A stretch of 34,534 nucleotides of DNA from Solirubrobacter deserti (GTDB lineage Bacteria > Actinomycetota > Thermoleophilia > Solirubrobacterales > Solirubrobacteraceae). A program made the translations under genes and the position numbers. Below the pieces are notes generated by a model. The model saw only the letters and a program-made list of their open reading frames with translations, searched no databases and had not been told where the DNA came from. Of the stretch, positions 1-7,243 are shown piece after piece. The stretch spans positions 1 through 34,534 of the forward strand of contig NZ_JAPCID010000072.1 of the NCBI RefSeq assembly GCF_027587175.1. The letters are read 5' to 3'. Position 1 is the first letter of the stretch. Each line of letters begins with the position of its first letter.

Positions 1-919
1 CGCCGCGTCCGCCCGCCGCGCCGCCTTCTCCGCCCGCCCCGGCGGGCAGAGCCCCGATCCGGCCCTGCGCGGCCAGCCGGTACGCCGCCGCGGCGCGGCG
101 CAGCGACGTCGCCGCCTCCGGCCACGCGACCGCCGGGCCGAGCGCGGCCAGCGCCCCGTCCAGCGCGGTCTCCAGCGTCCTTCTCCGCCCCGGACCTTCC
201 GGGTCGGGGAGCATGACCACGGCGAGTCCGCCGACCGCCGCGCCCACCGCGCCCGGGCCCAGCCGCCGCGCCAATCTCGCCGCCATGCTGTCGAGCTCGT
301 CGGTCGCCTCGGGCTGCTCGGCCTCGCCGACCACCACCGCGGCCACGCGGCGGGGGAGCGCCCAGCCCGCGGATTGCGCGGCCGTGCGGACGGTCTCCTC
401 GGCCGCGGGCGGCTCCTGGGCGAGCAGCCGCACCAGCGCCCTGCGCCTTCGCTGCGACTCGCCGGCCGCCTCCGACTGCGCCTCCGCGAAGCCCGCGGCG
501 CTCTCGGCGGAGATCTCGTCGATGTAGGCGAACATCGCCTCGCCGAGGTCGTACAGCGCGTCGGGCGCGAAGCCCGCGCGCGTGCCGGCCTCGACGAAGC
601 GCCGCCACGCCCGCTTCGCGCCCACGCGGTAGGCGGCGAGCAGCGCGTCGAGCGTCCGGCCCGCCCGGTACTCGCCCGCGCCGAGCCGGACGTACGTGTC
701 ACGCGCGCTTGACTCGGAAATGGGCGCCGCGCCGCCCAGCACGTCGACGAACCGGTTGAGCGCGACCTCGACCCCGAAGCGCACGACCTCGCCGAAGCGG
801 CCCTCCATCGCGCGGGCGTAATCCGGCACCTCACGGGCGATCGCGGCGATGATGTCGTCCGCGAGATCGGGCAGCGTCGCACGCAGCGCGTCCGCCGACG
901 GCGGGGTGAGCGTCGCCAT
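1..919 (-). CDS. PucR/CdaR-type transcriptional regulator, C-terminus cut by window edge
   Basis: The reading frame opens at ATG 919 and stays open to the left edge, so only about 306 N-terminal residues are seen. The first ~160 residues form an all-helical region (LPDLADDIIAAIAREV, then FGEVVRFGVEVALNRF, then YVRLGAGEYRAGRTLDALL) like the RsbRD-type N-terminal domain of actinobacterial PucR/CdaR regulators. An alpha/beta GGDEF-like region follows (VAAVVVGEAEQPEAT ... GGLAVVMLPDP). Family members end in a PucR-type helix-turn-helix, which would lie outside the window. TAGCCT sits 8 nt before the ATG, so the mRNA is probably leaderless. It is divergent from the desaturase. Its target is not shown; family assignment is by overall pattern, without the HTH in view. 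Confidence 0.75.
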   Translation of the reverse strand, partial: MATLTPPSADALRATLPDLADDIIAAIAREVPDYARAMEGRFGEVVRFGVEVALNRFVDVLGGAAPISESSARDTYVRLGAGEYRAGRTLDALLAAYRVGAKRAWRRFVEAGTRAGFAPDALYDLGEAMFAYIDEISAESAAGFAEAQSEAAGESQRRRRALVRLLAQEPPAAEETVRTAAQSAGWALPRRVAAVVVGEAEQPEATDELDSMAARLARRLGPGAVGAAVGGLAVVMLPDPEGPGRRRTLETALDGALAALGPAVAWPEAATSLRRAAAAYRLAAQGRIGALPAGAGGEGGAAGGRG

Positions 920-933
920 TTGTCACGAGGCTA
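920..933 (-). promoter_or_regulatory. Leaderless promoter -10 for the PucR-type gene
   Basis: On the minus strand TAGCCT (933-928) matches the actinobacterial TANNNT -10 and lies 8 nt from ATG 919. No Shine-Dalgarno sequence lies between. Confidence 0.5.
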
Positions 934-991
934 CAGAAAAGGGCGACGGTAAGTGTGGCGACCGGTCATGAAGCGAGGGCCCTCCGGCGGG

Positions 992-1005
992 TAGACCTTG
1001 CCACT
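992..1005 (+). promoter_or_regulatory. Possible leaderless -10 for the desaturase
   Basis: TAGACC (992-997) stands 8 nt before GTG 1006, the geometry of the other leaderless starts here, although the final base is C rather than T. It favours GTG 1006 over the upstream in-frame GTG 955. Confidence 0.35.
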
Positions 1006-1893
1006 GTGACGTGGACCCATCGAGTACTGAACCTGGCGGGCGTCGTCCTGCCGTTTGTCGGCGTGATCGTCGCGATCGTCCTGCTGTGGGACAAGCTGGT
1101 CGACTGGACGTCGCTGGCGGTCATGGCGTTCATGTACGTCGTGACGATCATGGGCGTCACGCTCGGGTTCCACCGGCTGTTCACGCACCGTTCGTTCGCG
1201 ACCTACAAACCGGTCGAATATTTCCTGGCCGCGCTCGGGTCGGTGGCGGTCGAAGGCCCGGTCATGAACTGGGTGGCCGACCACCGCAAGCACCACGCGC
1301 ACACCGACCAGGAGGGCGACCCGCACTCGCCCCACGGCCACGGCGACGGCCTCAAGGGCGCGGTCTCCGGCCTCTGGTACGCGCACATGGGCTGGCTGTT
1401 CGACCACTCCGGGACGAGCGAGCACAGCAAGTACGCGCGCGACCTCTACGAGGACCGCGGCATGCAACTCATCCACAAGACGTTCGGCTTCTGGGTGCTG
1501 GTCGGGATCGCGGTTCCGGGGCTGCTCGGCCTCGCGCTCACCGGCAGCTGGCGCGGCGCGTTCGAAGCCGCGCTGTGGGGTGGCCCCGTGCGGATCTTCC
1601 TCGTCCACCACGTGACGTGGTCGATCAACTCGGTCTGCCACTTCTTCGGCCGCCGGCGCTTCGACGTCGACGATCACTCGACCAACGTCGCCTGGCTCTC
1701 GCTGCTCTCGATGGGCGAGTCCTGGCACCACAACCACCACACGTTCCCGCGCTCGGCCTTCCACGGCCTGAAGTGGTGGGAGCGCAACCTGGACCCGACG
1801 GGCTGGGTGATCCGCGCGATGCGGCGCATGAAGCTGGCCTGGAACGTGGTCGAGATCACGCCCGAGCGCCAGCGGCAGAAGCTCGCGGCCTGA
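1006..1893 (+). CDS. Acyl-CoA/acyl-lipid delta-9-type fatty acid desaturase
   Basis: This is a membrane di-iron desaturase that puts a cis double bond into saturated acyl chains and tunes membrane fluidity. All three histidine boxes are present: H56-x4-H61 (HRLFTH), H93-x2-HH97 (HRKHH) and H241-x2-HH245 (HHNHH), plus the conserved SINSVCHFFG stretch near residue 206. Hydrophobic helices lie at about 8-28, 37-54, 70-88 and 162-180. The 295-aa length fits bacterial SCD1-like desaturases. GTG 1006 gives a start just before the first helix and has a -10 in leaderless position; in-frame GTG 955 would add 17 charged residues. It ends at a hairpin shared with the converging kinase-fragment gene. The class is certain; double-bond position is inferred. 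Confidence 0.93.
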   Translation: MTWTHRVLNLAGVVLPFVGVIVAIVLLWDKLVDWTSLAVMAFMYVVTIMGVTLGFHRLFTHRSFATYKPVEYFLAALGSVAVEGPVMNWVADHRKHHAHTDQEGDPHSPHGHGDGLKGAVSGLWYAHMGWLFDHSGTSEHSKYARDLYEDRGMQLIHKTFGFWVLVGIAVPGLLGLALTGSWRGAFEAALWGGPVRIFLVHHVTWSINSVCHFFGRRRFDVDDHSTNVAWLSLLSMGESWHHNHHTFPRSAFHGLKWWERNLDPTGWVIRAMRRMKLAWNVVEITPERQRQKLAA

Positions 1894-1906
1894 GCGGGGG
1901 GAGTCT

Positions 1907-1928
1907 CGAGGGGGCGGCAGCGCCCTCG
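1907..1928. terminator. Bidirectional hairpin between converging genes
   Basis: CGAGGG (1907-1912) pairs with CCCTCG (1923-1928), with a further inner GC/GC pair. It lies 13 nt after the desaturase stop and directly after the 69-aa ORF stop on the other strand. No clear T-run follows. Confidence 0.45.
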
Positions 1929-1929
1929 G

Positions 1930-2139
1930 TCAATCTTCGAGCACGTCGTCCAGCAGCACGCGGAGCTCGTTCGCCGCGTCCTGGATGCGCTGCGCGAACT
2001 CGCGCCGGTCGGCTTCAGAGATGTTGCGCTCGCCGGCGAGCACCTCCGCGAAACCGGCGACGATCGTCAGCGGCGTGCGCAGGTCGTGGCGGAGGCGGCG
2101 GCGCGCCTCGGCGTCCAGCACCAGGTCCTCGTCGCTCAA
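1930..2139 (-). CDS. Stand-alone histidine-kinase dimerisation (HisKA) domain, 69 aa
   Basis: The whole protein is one HisKA/DHp helix pair. It holds a classic H-box, RHDLRTPLTIVAGFAEVLA, with the phosphoacceptor candidate H18 followed by D19 and P23. No sensor region and no HATPase domain is present, and the next gene downstream is the desaturase on the other strand, so the missing half is not in another frame. Its ATG overlaps the response regulator's TGA (ATGA), a sign of translational coupling, and pairs it with that regulator. It could be a phospho-relay intermediate or phosphatase fed by a separate kinase, a dimerisation inhibitor of a full kinase, or the remnant of a decayed kinase. 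The fold is clear; the role is inference. Confidence 0.75.
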   Translation of the reverse strand: MSDEDLVLDAEARRRLRHDLRTPLTIVAGFAEVLAGERNISEADRREFAQRIQDAANELRVLLDDVLED

Positions 2140-2753
2140 ATGAAGCCCTCACGGAGCGCGATCGCGATGGCGTGGACGCGCGTGTTGGCTTCCAGCTTGT
2201 TCATGGCGTTGCGGATGTGGGTCTTGATCGTCTCAGGTGAGAGGAACAGCCGCTCCGCCACTTGCTCACCGGTCAGGCCTTGTGCGAGCAGGTCCATGAT
2301 CTCGCGCTCGCGCTTGGACAGGCTCTTCTGCTTCTGCGTCGCGCGCTGGGACAGCAGGGCGGGATGCAGGCGCGGGTCCACGTACGTGCCGCCGTCGGCG
2401 ACCGTGCGCAGCGCGGTCGTGAGCTCCTCCTGCGTGCCGTCCTTGAGCGCGTAGCCGCGCGCGCCGGAGTCCAGGCCGCTGATCAGCAGTTCGATCTCGC
2501 TCGAGCCCGTGTAGAGCACGACGCGCCGCTCAGGGTCGGCATCGATCAGCTGCGCGGTGAGGTCGATGCCGGACTCCTCGCCGAGCCGGATGTCCACCAG
2601 CGCCACGTCCGGGTTGTGGCGCTCGATCAGCTCGCGGCCCTCGGCGGCGGTGCCCGACGAGGCCACCACGTCGATGCCCGCGCGATCGAGCAGCAACTCG
2701 AGGCCCTCACGGAGGGCCTGGTGATCCTCGATCAGCACAAGGCGAAGCGGCAT
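2136..2753 (-). CDS. NarL/FixJ-type response regulator (REC + LuxR HTH)
   Basis: This 205-aa protein is a phosphorylation-switched DNA-binding regulator. The receiver domain (1-120) has the acidic pair E9-D10, the phosphoacceptor D54 in ALVDIRLGEE, the switch T82 (LYTGSSE) and K104 (YALKDG). The C-terminal LuxR-type HTH (about 143-205) has the hallmark LSKREREIMDLLAQGLTGEQ followed by the recognition-helix stretch SPETIKTHIRNAMNKL. Start ATG 2753 sits directly before the first beta strand. Its stop overlaps the ATG of the mini-HisKA gene. It is divergent from pafBC with about 70 bp between starts. No full sensor kinase is nearby, so its phosphodonor is unknown. Confidence 0.92.
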   Translation of the reverse strand: MPLRLVLIEDHQALREGLELLLDRAGIDVVASSGTAAEGRELIERHNPDVALVDIRLGEESGIDLTAQLIDADPERRVVLYTGSSEIELLISGLDSGARGYALKDGTQEELTTALRTVADGGTYVDPRLHPALLSQRATQKQKSLSKREREIMDLLAQGLTGEQVAERLFLSPETIKTHIRNAMNKLEANTRVHAIAIALREGFI

Positions 2754-2806
2754 GCGGAAATGCGCAAAGAGCGCGGGAAGCCAGCATACGTCTTCGCGCC
2801 TCACTC

Positions 2807-2822
2807 TAAGGTGTGGCGCAGT
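2807..2822 (+). promoter_or_regulatory. Leaderless promoter -10 for pafBC
   Basis: TAAGGT (2807-2812) precedes TTG 2823 by 10 nt. It would overlap the in-frame GTG 2811, which argues that the later TTG is the true start. Confidence 0.4.
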
Positions 2823-4844
2823 TTGGCGAAGGACACGGAAAAGCTCATCCGCCAGCTGTCGCTGATCTCGTATTTGATGGCGGAGCGGCGACCGGTCACG
2901 GCTACGGAGATCCGGCGCGACGTGGAGGGCTACTCGGACATGACCGAGGACGCCTTCGCGCGACGTTTCTATGCGGACCGCGCCGAGCTCGACGCGCTCG
3001 GGATCCACCTCAGTGTGGACAAGCCCGCGGACGGCTTCTCCGAGCAGGAGAACTACTCGCTCGCGCCCGAGGCCTTCCACCTGCCGCCGATCGCGTTCAC
3101 GGACGCCGAGCGCGCCGCGCTGCAGACGGCGCTCACGCTGCTCGACGGCGAGTTCGCCTACGCCGAGCCGTTGCGGCTCGCGCTGCAGCAGATCACGTGG
3201 GGCCGCCCGTCCCCGCTGGGCAGCGACTCGCGCCAGACGATCGGGCTCGGCATCACGGCGTCGGCCGGCGGCGGTGAGGTCAGCGCCCGGCTGGCGAAGA
3301 TCGATACCGCGATCTACCGTCGCAAGCGGATCGAGTTCGAGTACCACACGATGGAGCGGGACACGACCGAGTCGCGCAAGGTCGACCCGTACCACCTGCT
3401 GTTCGAGGGCGGCCAGTTCTACCTGGTCGGCTACTCGCACGAGCGCAAGGACGTGCGCGTGTTCCGGCTCTCGCGCATCCGCGGGAAGGTGGCGTACGCG
3501 ACCAAGGCCGAGCACGACTTCCAGCGCCCGGAGGACTTCGACCCGCGCGGGTACGCGAACCGGATCCCGTGGCAGCTCGGCGAGCCGGTCGGCGTCGCCG
3601 AGGTCGAGATCCCGGAGGACCTGGTCTGGTACGTGCAGCGCCAGTTCGGCGAGTACGGCGAGTTCGAGGGCAACGTCTTCAAGACGCCCTACCGAAGCGA
3701 CCGGCTGCTGATCTCGTGGGCGCTCGAGTACGGCCTGCGCATCCTCGGCCCGCCCGCGTTGGTGGACGAGACGCGCACGCGCGTGGACCGCATCATCGAG
3801 GCGCACCGCGGCGAGCCCGAACCCGTCGTGGCGGCTCCCGCCGCGCCCGCGCCGCCGCCGGCCGAGAGCAACGGCCGCGGGCGCAGCGAGGCGGCGATCC
3901 GCCCGGAGCGCTTTGCCCGGCTCGTCACGCTGGCCACGGTGCTGATCGCGGCGGGCCGCAAGCGCGACACGCTGCTGGTGAGCGACGTGTGCGACCAGAT
4001 CCAGGTCTCCCCGCAGGAGCTGCGCGAGGACATCGCGGTGCTCAACGTCGTGAACTTCGGTGGCGGCGCGTACGTGATCTACGCCGAGGTGACGCCCACC
4101 GGCGAGATCGAGGTGGACGTCGAGCCCTACTCGGACACGTTCGACCGCCCCGCGCGGCTGCTCCCGATCGAGGGCAACGCGCTGGTCGCCGCCATCGACC
4201 ATCTGAAGGTCGTGCACGCGGACCTGCAGAGCGCGCGTCAGAAGGTCGTCGACGCGCTCGGCTTCGACCCCGTGGAGGAAGGGCTGCACATCGTCTCGCC
4301 GCGCGTGGACGAGGGGATCATGCACACCGTCGAGCGCGCGATGCACGACAACCGGCTGCTCCAGCTCGAGTACTGGACCCCGTCGTCGGATCGCTACAGC
4401 GAGCGCTCGGTCGAGCCCTACGCGCTCATCAACTCGCGCGAGGGCTGGTACGTGGCCGCCTGGGACCTCAAGAACGAGTCGCTGCGCCACTTCCGGCTGG
4501 ACCGCATCAAGTCCGCGCAGGTCGAGGAGCGGACCTTCGAGCCGCGTGAGGGCCTGAACCCCGCCGCGGACATCGGCGGCTGGCCGCGCACGGGCCGGAT
4601 CGGCGGCTCGCGCTCTGCCCGTGTGAAGATCAACGCCGAGCAGGCCCGCTGGGCGCGCGAGCGCCGCGACGTCCTGACCGAGCTCGAGGGCGGCGAGATC
4701 GTCGTCGAGATCACGTTCAAGGGCCTGGACTTCCTCGTCCGCGAGGTCTTGAAGGAAGCGGGCGACGCCGTCGTGCTCGAGCCCGCCGACGCCCGCGAGG
4801 CGGTCCTGGTGGCCGCCGAAGGCCTGATCGCCCGCGCGACGTGA
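2823..4844 (+). CDS. pafBC: Fused PafB-PafC-like WYL-domain transcriptional activator
   Basis: Two similar halves lie in one 673-aa chain. The first has a winged HTH (about 1-65, MAKDTEKLIRQLSLISYLM), a WYL domain (about 161-225, ending VRVFRLSRIRG) and a WCX-like end (255-325). A Pro/Ala linker (331-358) leads to the second half, with HTH near 360-425 and a second WYL region ending in HFRLDRIKSAQ. In mycobacteria the PafB/PafC pair activates the RecA/LexA-independent DNA-damage regulon; fused versions are known in other actinobacteria. TTG 2823 was chosen because it gives the usual N-terminus and has a well-spaced -10; GTG 2811 is the alternative. No Pup-proteasome genes are adjacent. Its stop overlaps the next start (GTGA). 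Confidence 0.9.
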   Translation: MAKDTEKLIRQLSLISYLMAERRPVTATEIRRDVEGYSDMTEDAFARRFYADRAELDALGIHLSVDKPADGFSEQENYSLAPEAFHLPPIAFTDAERAALQTALTLLDGEFAYAEPLRLALQQITWGRPSPLGSDSRQTIGLGITASAGGGEVSARLAKIDTAIYRRKRIEFEYHTMERDTTESRKVDPYHLLFEGGQFYLVGYSHERKDVRVFRLSRIRGKVAYATKAEHDFQRPEDFDPRGYANRIPWQLGEPVGVAEVEIPEDLVWYVQRQFGEYGEFEGNVFKTPYRSDRLLISWALEYGLRILGPPALVDETRTRVDRIIEAHRGEPEPVVAAPAAPAPPPAESNGRGRSEAAIRPERFARLVTLATVLIAAGRKRDTLLVSDVCDQIQVSPQELREDIAVLNVVNFGGGAYVIYAEVTPTGEIEVDVEPYSDTFDRPARLLPIEGNALVAAIDHLKVVHADLQSARQKVVDALGFDPVEEGLHIVSPRVDEGIMHTVERAMHDNRLLQLEYWTPSSDRYSERSVEPYALINSREGWYVAAWDLKNESLRHFRLDRIKSAQVEERTFEPREGLNPAADIGGWPRTGRIGGSRSARVKINAEQARWARERRDVLTELEGGEIVVEITFKGLDFLVREVLKEAGDAVVLEPADAREAVLVAAEGLIARAT

Positions 4845-5281
4845 GCTCCCGCCGCGCCGAGATCGCGATGTCCTCGGACGAGGTGCTCGCGTTCTTGGCG
4901 TCCGAACGGGTGCTGACGGTGGCGACGCTGGGGCAGGACGGGTGGCCGCACCTGATGCCGCTGTGGTATGTGGTCCGAGACGGCGAGTGCTGGGGCTGGA
5001 CCTACGGCAAGTCGCAGAAGGTGCGCAACCTCGAGCGGGACGAGCGGTGCACGCTGCAGGTCGAGGCCGGGTCCGAGTACCACGAGCTGCGGGGCGTGAT
5101 GATCAAGGCGCGCGCGGAGATCGTGCGTGACGCCTCGGTGATCGCCGAGGTCGGGAACGGGTTGTCCGCGCGGTACGGGGACGGGTCGCCGGTGTCGGAT
5201 CGCGTGGCCGCCAAGCGGGTGGCCCTGCGGTTCCGCGTCGAGTCAGTGGCCTCGTTCGACCACCGCAAGCTCGCCGGCTAG
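4841..5281 (+). CDS. PNPOx-like split-barrel flavin/F420-binding family protein
   Basis: This 146-aa protein has the pyridoxamine-5'-phosphate-oxidase fold: VLTVATLGQDGWPHLMPLWY is the typical first strand pair, then WGWTYGKSQKVRNLERDERC, where family members bind the cofactor phosphate. In actinobacteria many such small proteins use F420 or FMN, or bind heme. The substrate cannot be read from sequence. GTG 4841 overlaps the pafBC stop (GTGA), so the two are translationally coupled; ATG 4868 is the alternative start. Expression with pafBC suggests a link to stress, which is only inference. Confidence 0.85.
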   Translation: MSSRRAEIAMSSDEVLAFLASERVLTVATLGQDGWPHLMPLWYVVRDGECWGWTYGKSQKVRNLERDERCTLQVEAGSEYHELRGVMIKARAEIVRDASVIAEVGNGLSARYGDGSPVSDRVAAKRVALRFRVESVASFDHRKLAG

Positions 5282-5284
5282 CCA

Positions 5285-5333
5285 CGCGAGCGTTCACTCA
5301 CCCGCGCTCTCGCCGGGTTTCTGAACGCTCGCG
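5285..5333. terminator. 12-bp bidirectional terminator hairpin
   Basis: CGCGAGCGTTCA (5285-5296) pairs perfectly with TGAACGCTCGCG (5322-5333) around a 25-nt loop. It fills the gap between the converging PNPOx-like and GntR genes and can serve both. Confidence 0.65.
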
Positions 5334-5335
5334 CG

Positions 5336-5944
5336 TCAGCGGCCCCGGATGGTGTCGAGCGCGTTGTCGAGGTGCAGCCGCAACGTCTGCAGCGCGAGCG
5401 CGCTGTTGCCCGCGGCGATCGCGTCCGCCAATTCGCCGTGCTCGCGCATCGTGCGCTCGCGGATCTCCGCTCGGCGAGCCGTCGCGTGCGCCATCCGGCG
5501 CTGGCGGTCGCGCAGCGAGTCGTAGAGGCCCAACAGGATCTCGTTGCCGGTCCCCGCGACCAGCGTGCGGTGGAACGCGCGGTCGGCCTCGACGAAGTCC
5601 GCGCCCTCGAGCCCCTCCTGCGTCGCGACCGACTCGGCCAGCCGCGCCGGCACGTCGCCCGGGCGCTCGATCACGCGCTCGATCGCGTAGCGCTCGATCA
5701 CCCAGCGCGTCTCCATCACGGCCTCGGTCTCTGATGCCGAGACCGGCACCACCAGCGCGCCGCGCTTCGGGTAGAGCCGGAGCAGGCCCTCGGCCTCGAG
5801 CTGGCCGAAGGCGGCGCGCACCGGCGTACGGCTCATGCCCAGCGCTTCCGCGATCTCGCCCTCGCTGATCAGGTCTCCGCCGGGCAGCGAGCCGTCGAGG
5901 ATGCGGGCCTTGACGTCCTGGTAGGCGCGCTCGGAGGCGGACAC
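5336..5944 (-). CDS. GntR-family regulator, FadR/FCD subfamily
   Basis: This 202-aa protein has an N-terminal winged HTH (about 5-70, with ISEGEIAEALGMSRTPVRAA and the GLLRLYPKRGALV wing) and an all-helical FCD ligand domain (about 78-195). The metal-binding FCD residues are suggested by ADRAFHRTLVAGTGNE and the later HGELADAIAAG and LHLDNALDTI helices. FCD regulators usually bind small carboxylates and repress a neighbouring catabolic or transport gene. GTG 5944 has TAGGCT 6 nt upstream. It is divergent from the MFS gene at 6008, and the short intergenic region holds inverted repeats, so it most likely controls that transporter and itself. Confidence 0.92.
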   Translation of the reverse strand: MSASERAYQDVKARILDGSLPGGDLISEGEIAEALGMSRTPVRAAFGQLEAEGLLRLYPKRGALVVPVSASETEAVMETRWVIERYAIERVIERPGDVPARLAESVATQEGLEGADFVEADRAFHRTLVAGTGNEILLGLYDSLRDRQRRMAHATARRAEIRERTMREHGELADAIAAGNSALALQTLRLHLDNALDTIRGR

Positions 5945-5956
5945 ATGTGAAGCCTA
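5945..5956 (-). promoter_or_regulatory. Leaderless promoter -10 for gntR
   Basis: TAGGCT (5956-5951, minus strand) is 6 nt before GTG 5944. Its first base overlaps the inverted repeat at 5956-5976, consistent with self-repression. Confidence 0.5.
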
Positions 5957-5976
5957 TGTGTCCGACTCGCACACAT
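5956..5976. promoter_or_regulatory. Probable GntR operator (ATGTGT-N9-ACACAT)
   Basis: A perfect 6-bp inverted repeat with a 9-bp spacer lies between the divergent gntR and MFS promoters. It touches the gntR -10 and covers the expected -35 zone of the MFS promoter. A second, imperfect palindrome ATGCATACAT (5978-5987) lies just before the MFS -10 and resembles ATGTATACAT-type GntR sites. Confidence 0.55.
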
Positions 5977-5993
5977 CATGCATACATGTTGGA

Positions 5994-6007
5994 TACCATG
6001 CGCGCGC
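5994..6007 (+). promoter_or_regulatory. Leaderless promoter -10 for the MFS gene
   Basis: TACCAT (5994-5999) is 8 nt before ATG 6008. The same hexamer and spacing recur at the SDR gene at 9255. Confidence 0.5.
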
Positions 6008-7243
6008 ATGACGACGGCGTGGCGGATGTGGGCCTTGGCCGCGGCGTTCTATCTCGTTGCGATCTTCCATCGGATGAGCCTGGGCGTCGCGTCGCTGGAC
6101 GCGGCGGAGCGGTTCGGCGTGGCCGCGGGGACGATCGCGCTGCTGTCGACCGTGCAGCTCGGCTTCTACCTCGCGATGCAGATCCCGGCGGGCCTGCTCG
6201 CCGACCGCATCGGCCCGCGCCGGAGCCTCACGCTGGGCCTGGTGGCGATGGGCGTCGGGGAACTGCTGTTCGCGGTCAGCCCGTCGATCGGGCCCGCGAT
6301 CGCGGGCCGAGCGCTGGTCGGCATCGGGGACGCCTGCATGTTCCTCAACGTCCTGCGGGTCGCGGCGCACTGGCTGCCGCCGCGCCGCTACGCGCTCGCC
6401 GCGGCGCTGACGGCCGCGTGCGGCGCGTTCGGCCAGCTGCTCTCCACCGCGCCGCTCTCCGCCGCGCTCTCGGGACTTGGCTGGACGCCGACGTTCGCCG
6501 CCAGCGGCGTCCTCACCGCCGCGCTCGCCTACCTCGCCGTCAGCCGCATCCAGGACCGCCCGCGGGACCCGGAGCCCGCGCCGGTCCCGACGACGCTCGC
6601 CGAGCGCATCCGGACGGTCGCGCCGGAGCACCCGCCGATCGTGCCCGCGCTGCGCAAGGCGTGGCGGTCACCGGCCACCCGGCACGGGTTGTGGGTGCAC
6701 TTCGCGCTCAACGCCCCGTTCGTCACGCTCACGGGCCTGTGGGCGTACCCGTACCTCGTCGAGGGGCAGGGCGTCGCGCCCGGCACGGCCGCGGCGATGC
6801 TGGCGGCCGCGGTGATCACCTTCGGCGTCTCCGCGCCGGTGCTCGGCGCGGTCGCGGGCCGCATCCCGCACGCCGTCCCGACGCTCGCCGCGGCCATCGC
6901 CGTCACGACGGCGGCCGGCCTGGCGACGATGCTCGGCTGGCCCGGCGGCCATCCGCCGCTGGCGCTGATCGCCGCGGTGCTCGCCCTGTCGGGCTTCGCG
7001 GGCGCCGGCTCGATGCTCGCCTTCACGCTCGCGCGGGAGGGCGGAGGCAGCGCGTCCGGCATGGTGAACATCGGTGGCTTCGGGGCCGCGATCGTCGGCC
7101 AGGCGGCGATCGGGCTCCTGGTCTCGGTCCATCTGGACTACCGGCTCGCGCTCACGCCGCTGCTCGCCCTGGTGGTCTGGGGCGCCGTCCAGACGGTCCG
7201 CCACGCTAGCCTGCCGCTGCCATGGAGCAGCTCAAAGGCCTGA
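6008..7243 (+). CDS. MFS transporter, 12-helix type
   Basis: This 411-aa membrane protein has about 12 hydrophobic helices. The loop after helix 2 reads GLLADRIGPRRSLTLGL, the MFS signature motif A (G-x3-D-R-x-G-x-R-R). A charged cytoplasmic loop (about residues 184-228, with QDRPRDPEPAPVPT) divides the two six-helix halves. ATG 6008 begins right before helix 1 and has a leaderless -10; in-frame ATG 5978 upstream overlaps the operator region and is unlikely. It is divergent from gntR. The substrate is unknown; an FCD-type partner suggests an organic acid. Its last 22 nt overlap the start of rmlA. Confidence 0.93.
   Translation: MTTAWRMWALAAAFYLVAIFHRMSLGVASLDAAERFGVAAGTIALLSTVQLGFYLAMQIPAGLLADRIGPRRSLTLGLVAMGVGELLFAVSPSIGPAIAGRALVGIGDACMFLNVLRVAAHWLPPRRYALAAALTAACGAFGQLLSTAPLSAALSGLGWTPTFAASGVLTAALAYLAVSRIQDRPRDPEPAPVPTTLAERIRTVAPEHPPIVPALRKAWRSPATRHGLWVHFALNAPFVTLTGLWAYPYLVEGQGVAPGTAAAMLAAAVITFGVSAPVLGAVAGRIPHAVPTLAAAIAVTTAAGLATMLGWPGGHPPLALIAAVLALSGFAGAGSMLAFTLAREGGGSASGMVNIGGFGAAIVGQAAIGLLVSVHLDYRLALTPLLALVVWGAVQTVRHASLPLPWSSSKA
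7207..7221 (+). promoter_or_regulatory. Leaderless promoter -10 for rmlA
   Basis: TAGCCT (7207-7212), inside the end of the MFS gene, is 9 nt before ATG 7222. It would let rmlA be expressed independently of the GntR-controlled transporter. Confidence 0.45.

Noticed and set aside
2136-4490. A 784-codon minus-strand frame opposite pafBC
   Set aside because: Only its end (2136-2753) is a real gene, the response regulator. The rest is the antisense shadow of pafBC, rich in Arg/His/Val with no domain.
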